Assembly (NCBI GenBank): GCA_965213885.1
Contig: OZ243919.1
Coordinates: 558,001 to 622,000 of the forward strand
Length of the DNA stretch: 64,000 nt
Source: VYFG01 sp965213885
GTDB taxonomy: Bacteria > Pseudomonadota > Gammaproteobacteria > Arenicellales > Poriferihabitantaceae
Direction: 5' to 3'
This document shows, piece by piece, positions 1 to 7,865 of this stretch. The translations under genes and the position numbers were made by a program. The number at the start of each line of letters is the position of its first letter. Position 1 is the stretch's first letter. The notes under the pieces are model-generated. The model saw only the letters and a list, made by a program, of their open reading frames with translations, searched no databases and was not told the DNA's origin.

Positions 1-1
1 T

Positions 2-1207
2 CGGGGTGGTGTTTCGCTCAAACCGGGGGACGGCATCATCCATTCCTGGATGAACCGGATGCTGATGCCGGACACCGTGGGCACCGGCGGCGACTCCCAT
101 ACCCGGTTCCCCATCGGCATCTCCTTCCCGGCGGGCTCGGGCCTGGTTGCCTTCGCGGCGGCCACCGGCGTGATGCCGCTGGACATGCCGGAATCGGTGC
201 TGGTCCGTTTCACCGGCACCATGCAACCGGGCATCACCCTTAGGGACCTCGTGCACGCCATCCCGTACACGGCGATCCAGAAGGGTCTGCTCACGGTGGC
301 GAAGCAGGACAAGAAGAACGTCTTTTCCGGGCGGGTTCTGGAGATCGAGGGATTGCCGGACCTGAAGATCGAGCAGGCGTTCGAGATCGCCGATGCGTCC
401 GCGGAGCGCTCGGCGTCCGGCTGCACCATCAAGCTGAACCGGGAACCCATCATTGAGTACATCCAGTCCAACATCGTGATGCTGCGCTGGATGATCAGCG
501 AGGGGTATGGTGACCGGCGCACCATCGACCGGCGGATTGCCGCCATGAAGGCGTGGCTGGACAGCCCGAAACTGATGGAGGCGGACCCCGACGCGGAGTA
601 CGTCGAGGTGATCGAGATCAACCTCGACGGGATCACCGAGCCGATCTTGTGCGCACCCAACGACCCGGACGATGCCCGACTGCTGTCCGAGGTGGCGGGG
701 GACCGGGTGGACGAGGTGTTCATCGGCTCCTGCATGACCAACATTGGCCACTTCCGCGCAGCCGGCAAGCTGCTGGACAAGATGGGCCGGGTGATCCCGA
801 CCCGGATGTGGATTGTTCCACCTACCAAGATGGACCAGGCACAGCTCGTGGAGGAGGGCTGGTACGCGGTCTACGCAAAGGCGGGTGCGCGGGTAGAGCC
901 GCCCGGCTGCTCCCTGTGCATGGGCAACCAGGCCCGGGTGGCGGACAACGCCACCGTCGTATCCACCTCGACGCGGAATTTCCCCAACCGGCTCGGCAAG
1001 GATGCCAACGTATACCTCGCCTCGTCCGAACTGTCCGCCGTGGCGGGAGTGATCGGGCGGCTGCCCACGGTGGACGAGTACATGGAGGTGGCGGCCGAAC
1101 TCAACACCATGGCGGCGGAAGTGTACCGCTACCTGAACTTCAACGAGATCGACCACTATCAGCGCGCGGCGAATTCGGTGGTGCCCGACCAGCAATTCGC
1201 ACACTGA
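2..1207 (+). CDS. acnB: Aconitate hydratase B, C-terminal part (5' end outside window)
   Basis: TCA-cycle enzyme that interconverts citrate and isocitrate, and also converts 2-methyl-cis-aconitate; cytosolic [4Fe-4S] protein. The reading frame is open from base 2, so the gene starts upstream; about 400 of the usual 850-870 residues are here. The catalytic core is visible: a TGGDSHTRFP segment near the left edge, GSCMTNIGHF with the first cluster cysteine, and PPGCSLCMGNQAR with the other two cluster cysteines. The C-terminus is complete. No partner gene is visible upstream; pcnB follows on the same strand after 135 bp with its own likely promoter. Confidence 0.97.
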   Translation, partial: RGGVSLKPGDGIIHSWMNRMLMPDTVGTGGDSHTRFPIGISFPAGSGLVAFAAATGVMPLDMPESVLVRFTGTMQPGITLRDLVHAIPYTAIQKGLLTVAKQDKKNVFSGRVLEIEGLPDLKIEQAFEIADASAERSASGCTIKLNREPIIEYIQSNIVMLRWMISEGYGDRRTIDRRIAAMKAWLDSPKLMEADPDAEYVEVIEINLDGITEPILCAPNDPDDARLLSEVAGDRVDEVFIGSCMTNIGHFRAAGKLLDKMGRVIPTRMWIVPPTKMDQAQLVEEGWYAVYAKAGARVEPPGCSLCMGNQARVADNATVVSTSTRNFPNRLGKDANVYLASSELSAVAGVIGRLPTVDEYMEVAAELNTMAAEVYRYLNFNEIDHYQRAANSVVPDQQFAH

Positions 1208-1289
1208 TCCCTGGCCGGCGGCTCACCCGGGGGCCGTGCCGACCCGTCCATCCCGGGGAACGTCCGGCCCCCCCGGCGTGCCAAACCGA

Positions 1290-1295
1290 TATAAT
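1290..1295 (+). promoter_or_regulatory. Candidate -10 box upstream of pcnB
   Basis: A perfect TATAAT lies 47 bp before the TTG start of pcnB in the acnB-pcnB gap. No good -35 hexamer is seen at 16-18 bp upstream, so this is a weak inference. Confidence 0.35.
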
Positions 1296-1342
1296 ACGCC
1301 CGCCCCCGGCCGGGTTACGGCCATCCATCGCCATCATCATCC

Positions 1343-2701
1343 TTGAAGCCCACCTACCACTCAGCCGCTGATTTCGGTTTCGATCGGCACCGGATCAGCC
1401 GCGCCGCGCTGGACGTTGTCCGGGGTCTGCAGGATGCTGGTTTCGACGGCTATCTCGTGGGGGGCTGTGTCCGTGACCTGCTGCTCGGCATGCAGCCGAA
1501 GGACTTCGATGTCACCACGGACGCTACTCCGGAGGAGGTCCGGGGGATCTTCCGCCGTGCCCGGATCATCGGCCGGCGGTTCCGTTTGGTGCACGTGCGT
1601 TTCGGGCGGGAAGTCGTCGAAGTGGCCACCTACCGGGCGAACCCGGCCGCCGCCCGGGAATCGTGGCTGCCCTGGAAGAAGGGCAGGCGCAGCGATGCGC
1701 CGAAAACCACCGAGGAGGGCCGGCTCCTGGACGACAACGTTTACGGCAGCATGGAGGACGATGCGCTCCGCCGGGATTTTACCGTCAATGCGCTTTACTA
1801 TGATCCGCTGGAGGAACGGATCATGGACTTCCTGGGGGGCGTCGGGGACATCGGTGCGCGCCGCCTGTCCCTGATCGGGAAGCCAGCCGAGCGCTTTGCC
1901 GAGGATCCGGTGCGGATGCTCCGGGTGTTGCGGTTCAAGGCGAAGCTTGGTCTGGAACCGGATCGGGGACTGATGAAGTCGGTGGTCAATCAACGCCCAC
2001 TGCTTGCCGGCGTGCCGTCGGCACGACTCTTCGACGAGGTGCTGAAACTGTTTCACCATTCCCACGGCGTGGCAAGCTGGCAGGAGTTGCGAACTGCCGG
2101 GTTTGCCGGGATCCTGTTTCCCCAGACGGTTTCGGTACTCGACGCGCCCGGGGGCGAACTCTGGGAGACCCTGATCCTGAAGGCGCTTGAAAACACCGAC
2201 CGGCGGACCAGCCGGAACAAGCCGGTGATTCCCGCGTTTCTCTATGCGGTCCTCCTGTGGCGCCCCTTCCGGAGCGGGCTGGAGGGCATGACAGGGGGCA
2301 GGGTCAGCCACAACGAGCGGATCTGGCAGGCCGGTGACCGGGTATTCGCCGAACAGTGCCGCCAGGTTTCGGTTCCGCGGCGGGTCAGCAGCCAGGCTAT
2401 CGAGATCTGGCAGATGCAGGATAACCTGGAACTACGGCACCCCCGCAGCATCGAGCCGATGCTGGAGAACAGGCGTTTCCGCGCGGCCTATGATTTCCTG
2501 GTGCTGCGGGCCGCCATCGGTGAGGTCCCCGAGGAAGTCGTGACCTGGTGGACCCGGATCCAGGACCAAGGGTCCCGGGATCGGCAGAAGATGATCCAGC
2601 AGCTGCCCGCATCCGCCCCGGGTGCCGGAAGGAAGAGCCGCAGGCGGCGTCCCCGCAGGAGGCCAGCGACAAGGCAAGCGTCCGGTCAGGGGGCCGGCTG
2701 A
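1343..2701 (+). CDS. pcnB: Poly(A) polymerase I
   Basis: Adds poly(A) tails to RNA 3' ends, which targets them for degradation. Residues 37-50 carry the class II nucleotidyltransferase signature (LVGGCVRDLLLG) followed by KDFDVTTDA with the catalytic DxD at 54/56; the RNA-binding helical region follows. The C-terminus is strongly basic (GRKSRRRRPRRRP), as is usual for PcnB rather than CCA-adding enzymes. The start is TTG at 1343: no in-frame ATG or GTG lies just upstream, and this start matches the family N-terminus. The TGA stop overlaps the ATG of the next gene by one base, so the two are co-translated. The usual partner folK is not next to it. Confidence 0.93.
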   Translation: MKPTYHSAADFGFDRHRISRAALDVVRGLQDAGFDGYLVGGCVRDLLLGMQPKDFDVTTDATPEEVRGIFRRARIIGRRFRLVHVRFGREVVEVATYRANPAAARESWLPWKKGRRSDAPKTTEEGRLLDDNVYGSMEDDALRRDFTVNALYYDPLEERIMDFLGGVGDIGARRLSLIGKPAERFAEDPVRMLRVLRFKAKLGLEPDRGLMKSVVNQRPLLAGVPSARLFDEVLKLFHHSHGVASWQELRTAGFAGILFPQTVSVLDAPGGELWETLILKALENTDRRTSRNKPVIPAFLYAVLLWRPFRSGLEGMTGGRVSHNERIWQAGDRVFAEQCRQVSVPRRVSSQAIEIWQMQDNLELRHPRSIEPMLENRRFRAAYDFLVLRAAIGEVPEEVVTWWTRIQDQGSRDRQKMIQQLPASAPGAGRKSRRRRPRRRPATRQASGQGAG

Positions 2702-3330
2702 TGGCACAGTTCTTCCAGGTTCACCCCTCTAACCCCCAGGGGCGCCTGATCCGCCAGTCCGTCACGATCCTGCGCCAGGGGGGCATCATCGCCTATCCCA
2801 CCGATTCAAGCTATGCGCTCGGATGCGCCATCGGCAACAAGGCCGCTATGGGCAGGATCCGTCACATTCGCCGAGTGGAGGACGATCACAATTTTACCCT
2901 GGTCTGCCGCGATCTTTCCGAGGTGTCGCTGTACGCAAGGGTCGACAACGAGATCTACCGGCTGCTCAAGCGCTTTACTCCCGGGCCCTATACCTTTATC
3001 CTCCCGGCCACCCGGGAAGTGCCCCGTCGCCTGCAGCATCCCAGGCGTCGTACAATCGGCCTCAGGATCCCGGATTTCCCAATCGTGACGGAGCTTTTGG
3101 CGAAACTCGATGAACCGCTGATGAGTTCCACCCTGATCCTTCCGGGCGCGGCGCTGCCGATGAACGACGCGCAGGAGATCAGGGAGACGCTCGAACACGC
3201 CATCGACACGATCATCGATGGCGGGCCCTGTGACCTCGAACCCACCACTGTGGTTGACCTGACCAGCGGCTTGCCGGAGGTGCTTCGCCGCGGCAAGGGC
3301 GACCCCGCCCCGTTCGAAGGCCGGGCATGA
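2701..3330 (+). CDS. yciO: YciO/Sua5-YrdC family protein
   Basis: Member of the YrdC/Sua5 fold family (threonylcarbamoyl-AMP synthase-like RNA-binding domain); the YciO branch has no settled role in E. coli. The 209-residue length fits YciO (about 206). After a short N-terminus the sequence gives GGIIAYPTDSSYALGC, the nucleotide-binding signature of the fold, then KRFTPGPYTFIL. The ATG at 2701 was preferred to longer in-frame starts because it overlaps the pcnB stop and matches the family start. It heads the order yciO-trpS-scpA-scpB-rluB, a conserved gammaproteobacterial neighbourhood. Confidence 0.9.
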   Translation: MAQFFQVHPSNPQGRLIRQSVTILRQGGIIAYPTDSSYALGCAIGNKAAMGRIRHIRRVEDDHNFTLVCRDLSEVSLYARVDNEIYRLLKRFTPGPYTFILPATREVPRRLQHPRRRTIGLRIPDFPIVTELLAKLDEPLMSSTLILPGAALPMNDAQEIRETLEHAIDTIIDGGPCDLEPTTVVDLTSGLPEVLRRGKGDPAPFEGRA

Positions 3331-3394
3331 CCGCAGGCGCCGTCCAGAACCGCTGCCGCATCCGAACCCGCAACCCGTACCGTCTGCCGACGAC

Positions 3395-4621
3395 ATGAGC
3401 GAAGATTCACAGGACTCCCGGAGCAACCGGCGCGTGCTCTCCGGCATGCGTCCCACCGGAAAGCTGCACCTCGGTCACTACCATGGTGTCCTGCGCAACT
3501 GGGTGCGGATGCAGGAAGACTACAGCTGTTTCTATTTCGTCGCCGACTGGCACGCCCTGACCACCCATTACGATGACCCCGAGACCATGGACCGCCATGT
3601 CTGGGACATGGTGATCGACTGGCTGGCCGCGGGAGTGGACCCGGGAAAGGCCACGCTGTTCATCCAGTCCCACGTGCCCGAACATGCGGAACTGCACCTC
3701 CTGCTTTCCATGGTGACGCCCCTCGGATGGCTGGAGCGTGTGCCCAGCTTCAAGGACCAGCAGGAACGACTGCGGGAGAAGGACCTTGCCACCTATGGGT
3801 TCCTCGGCTATCCGCTGCTGCAGTCCGCCGATATCCTGATGTACCGCGCCGCCCATGTGCCGGTGGGGGAGGACCAGGTGCCCCACGTGGAACTGACCCG
3901 GGAAATCGCCCGCCGCTTTAACCATTTCTTCGGCCGCAGTCCCGCATTCGAGGAGCAGATGGCTGCGGCGATCCGGCAGATGGGCAAGAAGACCGCGAAG
4001 ACCTACCGGAGCCTGCGCCAGGCCTTTACCGAGCAGGGCGACCGGGAGGCCCTGGAGCAGGCAAGGGCCCTGGTGGAGGACCAGCAGAACCTCGACCGGT
4101 CCCGGAAGGACGGCCTTCTGGGATACCTCGAGGGCCGGGGCATCACCCTGCTGCCGGAGCCGGCGGCGCTGCTGACCGAGTCGGCGAAGATGCCGGGCCT
4201 GGACGGGCAGAAGATGTCCAAGTCCTATGACAACGCCATCTATCTGCGGGACGACCCGTCTCGGGTGGAGCAGGCCATCCGCGTGATGCCCACGGACCCG
4301 GCCCGGGTGCGGCTTACAGATCCGGGGGAGCCGGAGAAGTGCCCCGTCTGGGAATTCCACAAGGTCTACAGCAGCCAGGACACCAGGGACTGGGTAGAGG
4401 ACGGCTGCCGCAAGGCAGCTTTCGGCTGCCTCGAGTGCAAGAAACCGCTGATCGGGAGTGTCCTCGAGGAGCAGTCGGCCGTACGTGAACGGGCGCTTCC
4501 CTACGAGAAAAATCCCGACCTCGTGCGGGAGGTGATTGCCGATGGTGACCGCCGGGCCCGGGCCGAGGCCTGCGAAACCATGAAAATTGTGCGAGAATCG
4601 GTGGGTACGGTCTACCGCTGA
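3395..4621 (+). CDS. trpS: Tryptophanyl-tRNA synthetase
   Basis: Class I aminoacyl-tRNA synthetase charging tRNA-Trp. The HIGH-type motif is HLGH in PTGKLHLGHYHG near residue 27, and the second ATP-binding motif GQKMSKSYDN is complete. At 408 residues it is longer than E. coli TrpS (334) and resembles the longer form found in many Chromatiales-like gammaproteobacteria, with an insertion of about 60 residues (EEQMAAAIRQMGKKTAKTY onwards) before the KMSKS region. It sits between yciO and scpA, separated by 64 and 31 bp, so it is probably transcribed with them. Confidence 0.95.
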   Translation: MSEDSQDSRSNRRVLSGMRPTGKLHLGHYHGVLRNWVRMQEDYSCFYFVADWHALTTHYDDPETMDRHVWDMVIDWLAAGVDPGKATLFIQSHVPEHAELHLLLSMVTPLGWLERVPSFKDQQERLREKDLATYGFLGYPLLQSADILMYRAAHVPVGEDQVPHVELTREIARRFNHFFGRSPAFEEQMAAAIRQMGKKTAKTYRSLRQAFTEQGDREALEQARALVEDQQNLDRSRKDGLLGYLEGRGITLLPEPAALLTESAKMPGLDGQKMSKSYDNAIYLRDDPSRVEQAIRVMPTDPARVRLTDPGEPEKCPVWEFHKVYSSQDTRDWVEDGCRKAAFGCLECKKPLIGSVLEEQSAVRERALPYEKNPDLVREVIADGDRRARAEACETMKIVRESVGTVYR

Positions 4622-4652
4622 TGCCGTCGCCCGTTTATCGAGCCCAGAATAC

Positions 4653-5546
4653 ATGAATCATCCTGGACCCGGTTCCGACGAGACATCCGCCCCGGAACCG
4701 CTGGTGATCGAACCGGCGAACAACGCGGCGGCAGGAGAGACTCCCCCCCCGATCCTGGTCAACGGCAAGCTGCTCAAGGAACTGCCGGACGACCTTTTCA
4801 TACCCCCTGAAGCGCTGGAGGTGTTCCTCGAGACCTTCCAGGGGCCGCTCGATCTCCTTTTGTACCTGATCCGCAAGCAGAACCTGAATATCCTCGACAT
4901 CCCGGTGTCGCTGATCACCCGCCAGTACATGGAGTACGTGGAGCTCATGCGGCATTTCCGGCTGGACCTGGCGGCGGAGTACCTGGTGATGGCGGCCACG
5001 CTGGCGGAAGTCAAGTCAAGGATGCTGCTGCCGAGAACCGACTTCGAGGAGGACGACGAAGGGGAGGACCCGCGGGTGGCCCTGATCAGGCGCCTGCAGG
5101 AATACGAACGGTTCAGCGGAGCCGCCAGGGAGATCGAGGAACGGCCGCGCCTGGAACGGGACCTCTATCTCGTTTCGGCGGACTTCGAGGATCCGGCGTC
5201 GGTGAAGGTGGAGCCCCGGGCATCCCTGACGGACCTGGTCGTGGCTTTCCGCAATGTCATCGAGCGCTCGGTGCACAACCGCCATTACGGCGTCGGGCAC
5301 GAGAAACTCACCGTGCGGGAGAAGATGACCCTGATCCTGGACAGGCTCCAGCGCGATCGCTTCCTCCGGTTCGAGGATCTGTTCGATCCGGACGAGGGTC
5401 GCCTCGGCATGGTGATCTGCTTCATGGCGATCCTGGAAATGTGCCGGGACAACGTCCTGGTGCTGGTGCAGAACGAACCATTCGCCCCCATCCATCTCAA
5501 GCGGGTGGAGTCCGGACCCGCGGCGGAGCCGGACAGGGCGGCCTGA
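4653..5546 (+). CDS. scpA: Segregation and condensation protein A
   Basis: Kleisin subunit of the SMC-ScpA-ScpB condensin. The core starts around residue 50 with FLETFQGPLDLLLYLIRKQ and continues LDIPVSLITRQYMEYV and a helix ending AEVKSRMLLPR, all typical ScpA N-terminal elements; the C-terminal winged helix ends near residue 285. The first 45 residues are acidic and Pro/Ala-rich. ATG 4653 was chosen because longer in-frame starts run into trpS. Stop and scpB start are 3 bp apart, so translation is likely coupled. An smc gene is not in the window. Confidence 0.94.
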   Translation: MNHPGPGSDETSAPEPLVIEPANNAAAGETPPPILVNGKLLKELPDDLFIPPEALEVFLETFQGPLDLLLYLIRKQNLNILDIPVSLITRQYMEYVELMRHFRLDLAAEYLVMAATLAEVKSRMLLPRTDFEEDDEGEDPRVALIRRLQEYERFSGAAREIEERPRLERDLYLVSADFEDPASVKVEPRASLTDLVVAFRNVIERSVHNRHYGVGHEKLTVREKMTLILDRLQRDRFLRFEDLFDPDEGRLGMVICFMAILEMCRDNVLVLVQNEPFAPIHLKRVESGPAAEPDRAA

Positions 5547-5549
5547 CCG

Positions 5550-6314
5550 ATGCCGGACGACCTGAAGAATATCGTCGAGGCGGTCCTGCTGGCGGCAGAC
5601 GGCCCGGTGAGCGTGGCCCGGATCCAGGGGCTGTTCGATGAATCCGCGAGACCCGAGGCCGCCCGGGTCCACGCAGCTCTCGAGGCTCTCCGGGAGGAGT
5701 GCCGCAACCGCGGCGTGGAACTGAAGAAGATCGGCAGCGGGTACCGCTACCACACGCGGGAAAAGTATGCCGAGTACCTTCGGAGGCTGCACGCGGTGAG
5801 ACCGCCCAGGATGTCCCGGGCGCTCCTGGAGACGCTGGCCATCATCGCTTACCGGCAGCCGGCGAGCCGCGGCGACATCGAGGAGGTGCGCGGCGTGGCG
5901 GTCAGCGCGGACATCATCCAGCGCCTCGTCGAACGGGGGTGGATCAAGCAGGTTGGGGTCCGTGACGTCCCCGGGCACCCGGCGCTGTTCGGCACCACCC
6001 AGGATTTTCTTTCCTATTTCAATCTCGGCTCCCTGAAGGAACTGCCCGATCTCGCGGAACAAAGGGACCTCATGACGATCGTGGGGGAAATGGAGGTGTC
6101 GCTGCCGCAGGAGGTGCTGGTGGCCCTGGAGGCGTCCGCGGATGCGGACGCCGGGGGGGTGCCGGAAGCGGAGCAGGGCGCTGACGGGGCCGGGCCGGAA
6201 CGAAGCGGTGAGACGACCGCACCGGCGCAAGCGGAGACAAACATATCTCCGGCGGAAGCCGCTGACGGGGGACTGGAGGATGGCGCCGTCGTGTCCAGTG
6301 CCCCCGGCGGATGA
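5550..6314 (+). CDS. scpB: Segregation and condensation protein B
   Basis: Winged-helix partner of ScpA in the SMC complex. The N-terminal helix LKNIVEAVLLAADGPVSV and the block ALLETLAIIAYRQPASRGDI are diagnostic; the second winged helix contains VGVRDVPGHPALFGTT. The core ends near residue 170, followed by a long Ala/Glu/Gly-rich tail (about residues 190-254) of low complexity. Its last 4 bases (ATGA) overlap the rluB start. Confidence 0.94.
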   Translation: MPDDLKNIVEAVLLAADGPVSVARIQGLFDESARPEAARVHAALEALREECRNRGVELKKIGSGYRYHTREKYAEYLRRLHAVRPPRMSRALLETLAIIAYRQPASRGDIEEVRGVAVSADIIQRLVERGWIKQVGVRDVPGHPALFGTTQDFLSYFNLGSLKELPDLAEQRDLMTIVGEMEVSLPQEVLVALEASADADAGGVPEAEQGADGAGPERSGETTAPAQAETNISPAEAADGGLEDGAVVSSAPGG

Positions 6315-7231
6315 CGCCCCCGGGCAGGCGGAACAACCGCGGCGGTACAGGGCGCGGTACCTCCTATCATTCATCCAGGGCTTCTTCCGGGGCGGTTGCC
6401 GGCCCGGTGATTGAACGTTCCGGCGGAATACGCCTGCAGAAATACCTGTCCGATCTGGGGCTCGGATCACGTAGGCAGGTGGAGTCATGGATCGAAGAAG
6501 GCCGGATCCGGGTGGATGGACGGGCGGCGGAACTTGGCCAGAAGGTCAGCGACCGCTCGCGCATACTGCTGGACGGCAAGCCGGTTTCACGTCGCCCGCC
6601 CGCCGCCAGGGACATCAGGGTGATTGCCTACAACAAGCCCGAGGGGGAGATCTGCAGCCGCGACGATCCGGCGGGGCGCCCCACGGTATTCCGCAACCTG
6701 CCGAGGCTCCGCAAGGCCCGCTGGGTGGCCGTGGGCAGACTGGATATCAATACCCGGGGACTGCTCCTGTTCACCACGGACGGCGACCTGGCGAATCGGC
6801 TGATGCATCCCGACACGGGCCTGGAGCGGGAGTACCTGTGCCGGGTGTTCGGGGACGTGGGCGACGCCGCGATAGACACCCTCAGAAGGGGGGTGGAGCT
6901 GGACGGCGAGCGGATCGGGTTTCACAGTATCGCGAGGCAGCGGGGGGAGGGCCGCAACACCTGGTTCCGTGTCGTGGTCACCGAGGGACGATACCGGGAG
7001 GTCCGGAGGCTGTGGGAGTCCGTCGGCTGCCGGGTCAGCCGCCTTGTCCGGGTACGTTACGGACCGGTCAGGCTGCCCCGCGGGGTGCCGACGGGGGGCT
7101 GGGCCGAGCTGGGTGCGGCCGAGGTCGGCGGGATCGTCAGGACCGCACAGTCCGTACCGTCGTCACGGGGCGGGCCGGTCGACCGCGCCCCGGCCCGCGG
7201 ATACCGGGGCCGGAAAAAACCGGGGGCCTGA
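6311..7231 (+). CDS. rluB: 23S rRNA pseudouridine synthase, RluB type
   Basis: Family RsuA/RluB pseudouridine synthase; RluB modifies U2605 of 23S rRNA. An S4 RNA-binding domain (RLQKYLSDLGLGSRRQVE) starts near residue 40, followed by the synthase domain with the catalytic Asp in VGRLDINTRGLLLFT, and RYREVRRLWESVG. The first 35 residues are a Gly/Ser/Arg-rich extension with no domain. The ATG overlaps the scpB stop, and scpB-rluB adjacency is conserved, which supports RluB over RluE/F. It converges on rpsT with 24 bp between the stops. Confidence 0.9.
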   Translation: MTPPGRRNNRGGTGRGTSYHSSRASSGAVAGPVIERSGGIRLQKYLSDLGLGSRRQVESWIEEGRIRVDGRAAELGQKVSDRSRILLDGKPVSRRPPAARDIRVIAYNKPEGEICSRDDPAGRPTVFRNLPRLRKARWVAVGRLDINTRGLLLFTTDGDLANRLMHPDTGLEREYLCRVFGDVGDAAIDTLRRGVELDGERIGFHSIARQRGEGRNTWFRVVVTEGRYREVRRLWESVGCRVSRLVRVRYGPVRLPRGVPTGGWAELGAAEVGGIVRTAQSVPSSRGGPVDRAPARGYRGRKKPGA

Positions 7232-7255
7232 CCGGTACGTGGACCGGGGAGAAGG

Positions 7256-7525
7256 CTACGGGGTGGTGAGGGCCCGCAGGCGGTTGTTCAGGCGGCGCTT
7301 CAGGCGTGCGGCCCGGTTGGGATGGTGCAGTCCCTTGGATGCGGCCCGGTCGATATGGGCCGAGGTTTCACGGTAGGTGGCCCTGGCCTGGTCGACATCG
7401 TTGGCGTTGATCAGCTTGAGCAGCTTCTTGATCGACGTGCGCAGCGCCGAGCGCTGGCTCATGTTGTGGTTGCGCCGCCGGATGTTCTGGCGGGCGCGCT
7501 TTCGTGCTTGTGGTGAATTTGCCAA
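7256..7525 (-). CDS. rpsT: 30S ribosomal protein S20
   Basis: Primary-binding 30S protein that contacts helices 9 and 44 of 16S rRNA. The 89-residue product begins ANSPQARKRARQN and is rich in Arg/Lys throughout, ending AARLKRRLNNRLRALTTP. The start is TTG at 7523-7525 with an AGGA ribosome-binding sequence 8 nt upstream; a non-ATG start is known for rpsT in E. coli, where S20 represses its own translation. Any longer reading in this frame has no S20 similarity. It is divergent from murJ, the conserved arrangement. Confidence 0.95.
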   Translation of the reverse strand: MANSPQARKRARQNIRRRNHNMSQRSALRTSIKKLLKLINANDVDQARATYRETSAHIDRAASKGLHHPNRAARLKRRLNNRLRALTTP

Positions 7526-7626
7526 GATCGGGTTCCTGAAAAAAATGGTTCGCATGCCTTCCGGTGCCGCCGGTCCTGCGTCGGACCGGCAGGTACGCGG
7601 GGATTCCCGGACTGCCGTAACGGGAC

Positions 7627-7632
7627 TATAAT
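7627..7632 (+). promoter_or_regulatory. Candidate -10 box in the rpsT-murJ gap
   Basis: TATAAT with GC-rich discriminator GCGCC downstream, 234 bp before the murJ start. The -35 at 17 bp upstream (TTCCCG) is poor, so confidence is low. Confidence 0.35.
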
Positions 7633-7653
7633 GCGCCGCCCTGTATCCGCCGC

Positions 7654-7693
7654 GTCCGATCCCGTCCCGCCAGGTCCGATCCCGTCCCGCCGG
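7654..7693. repeat. 20-bp tandem repeat, two copies
   Basis: The unit GTCCGATCCCGTCCCGCCAG occurs at 7654-7673 and again at 7674-7693 with one change. It lies between rpsT and murJ and codes for nothing recognisable. Confidence 0.8.
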
Positions 7694-7789
7694 GTCCTGG
7701 ATGGTTCCGGGGCCCGAAAGACAGGGGGCTGCGGGGGACGCCGGAATATCGTCAATTTCGGGCCTGAAGTCAAGACTACTGACTGGGAG

Positions 7790-7827
7790 CTGACCGAGCT
7801 GAACCGAGTTGAACCGGACTGAACGGA
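7790..7827. repeat. Degenerate 10-bp tandem repeat before murJ
   Basis: Four consecutive imperfect units (CTGACCGAG, CTGAACCGAG, TTGAACCGGA, CTGAACGGA) lie 39 bp upstream of the murJ start, within the likely leader. Confidence 0.6.
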
Positions 7828-7865
7828 GGGCGCTTCCGGTTCCCGAAAAACCAGAGATTACCTGT

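Noticed and set aside
3407..4654. A 415-codon open frame opposite trpS
   Set aside because: No motif or composition supports it, and trpS on the other strand is unmistakable.
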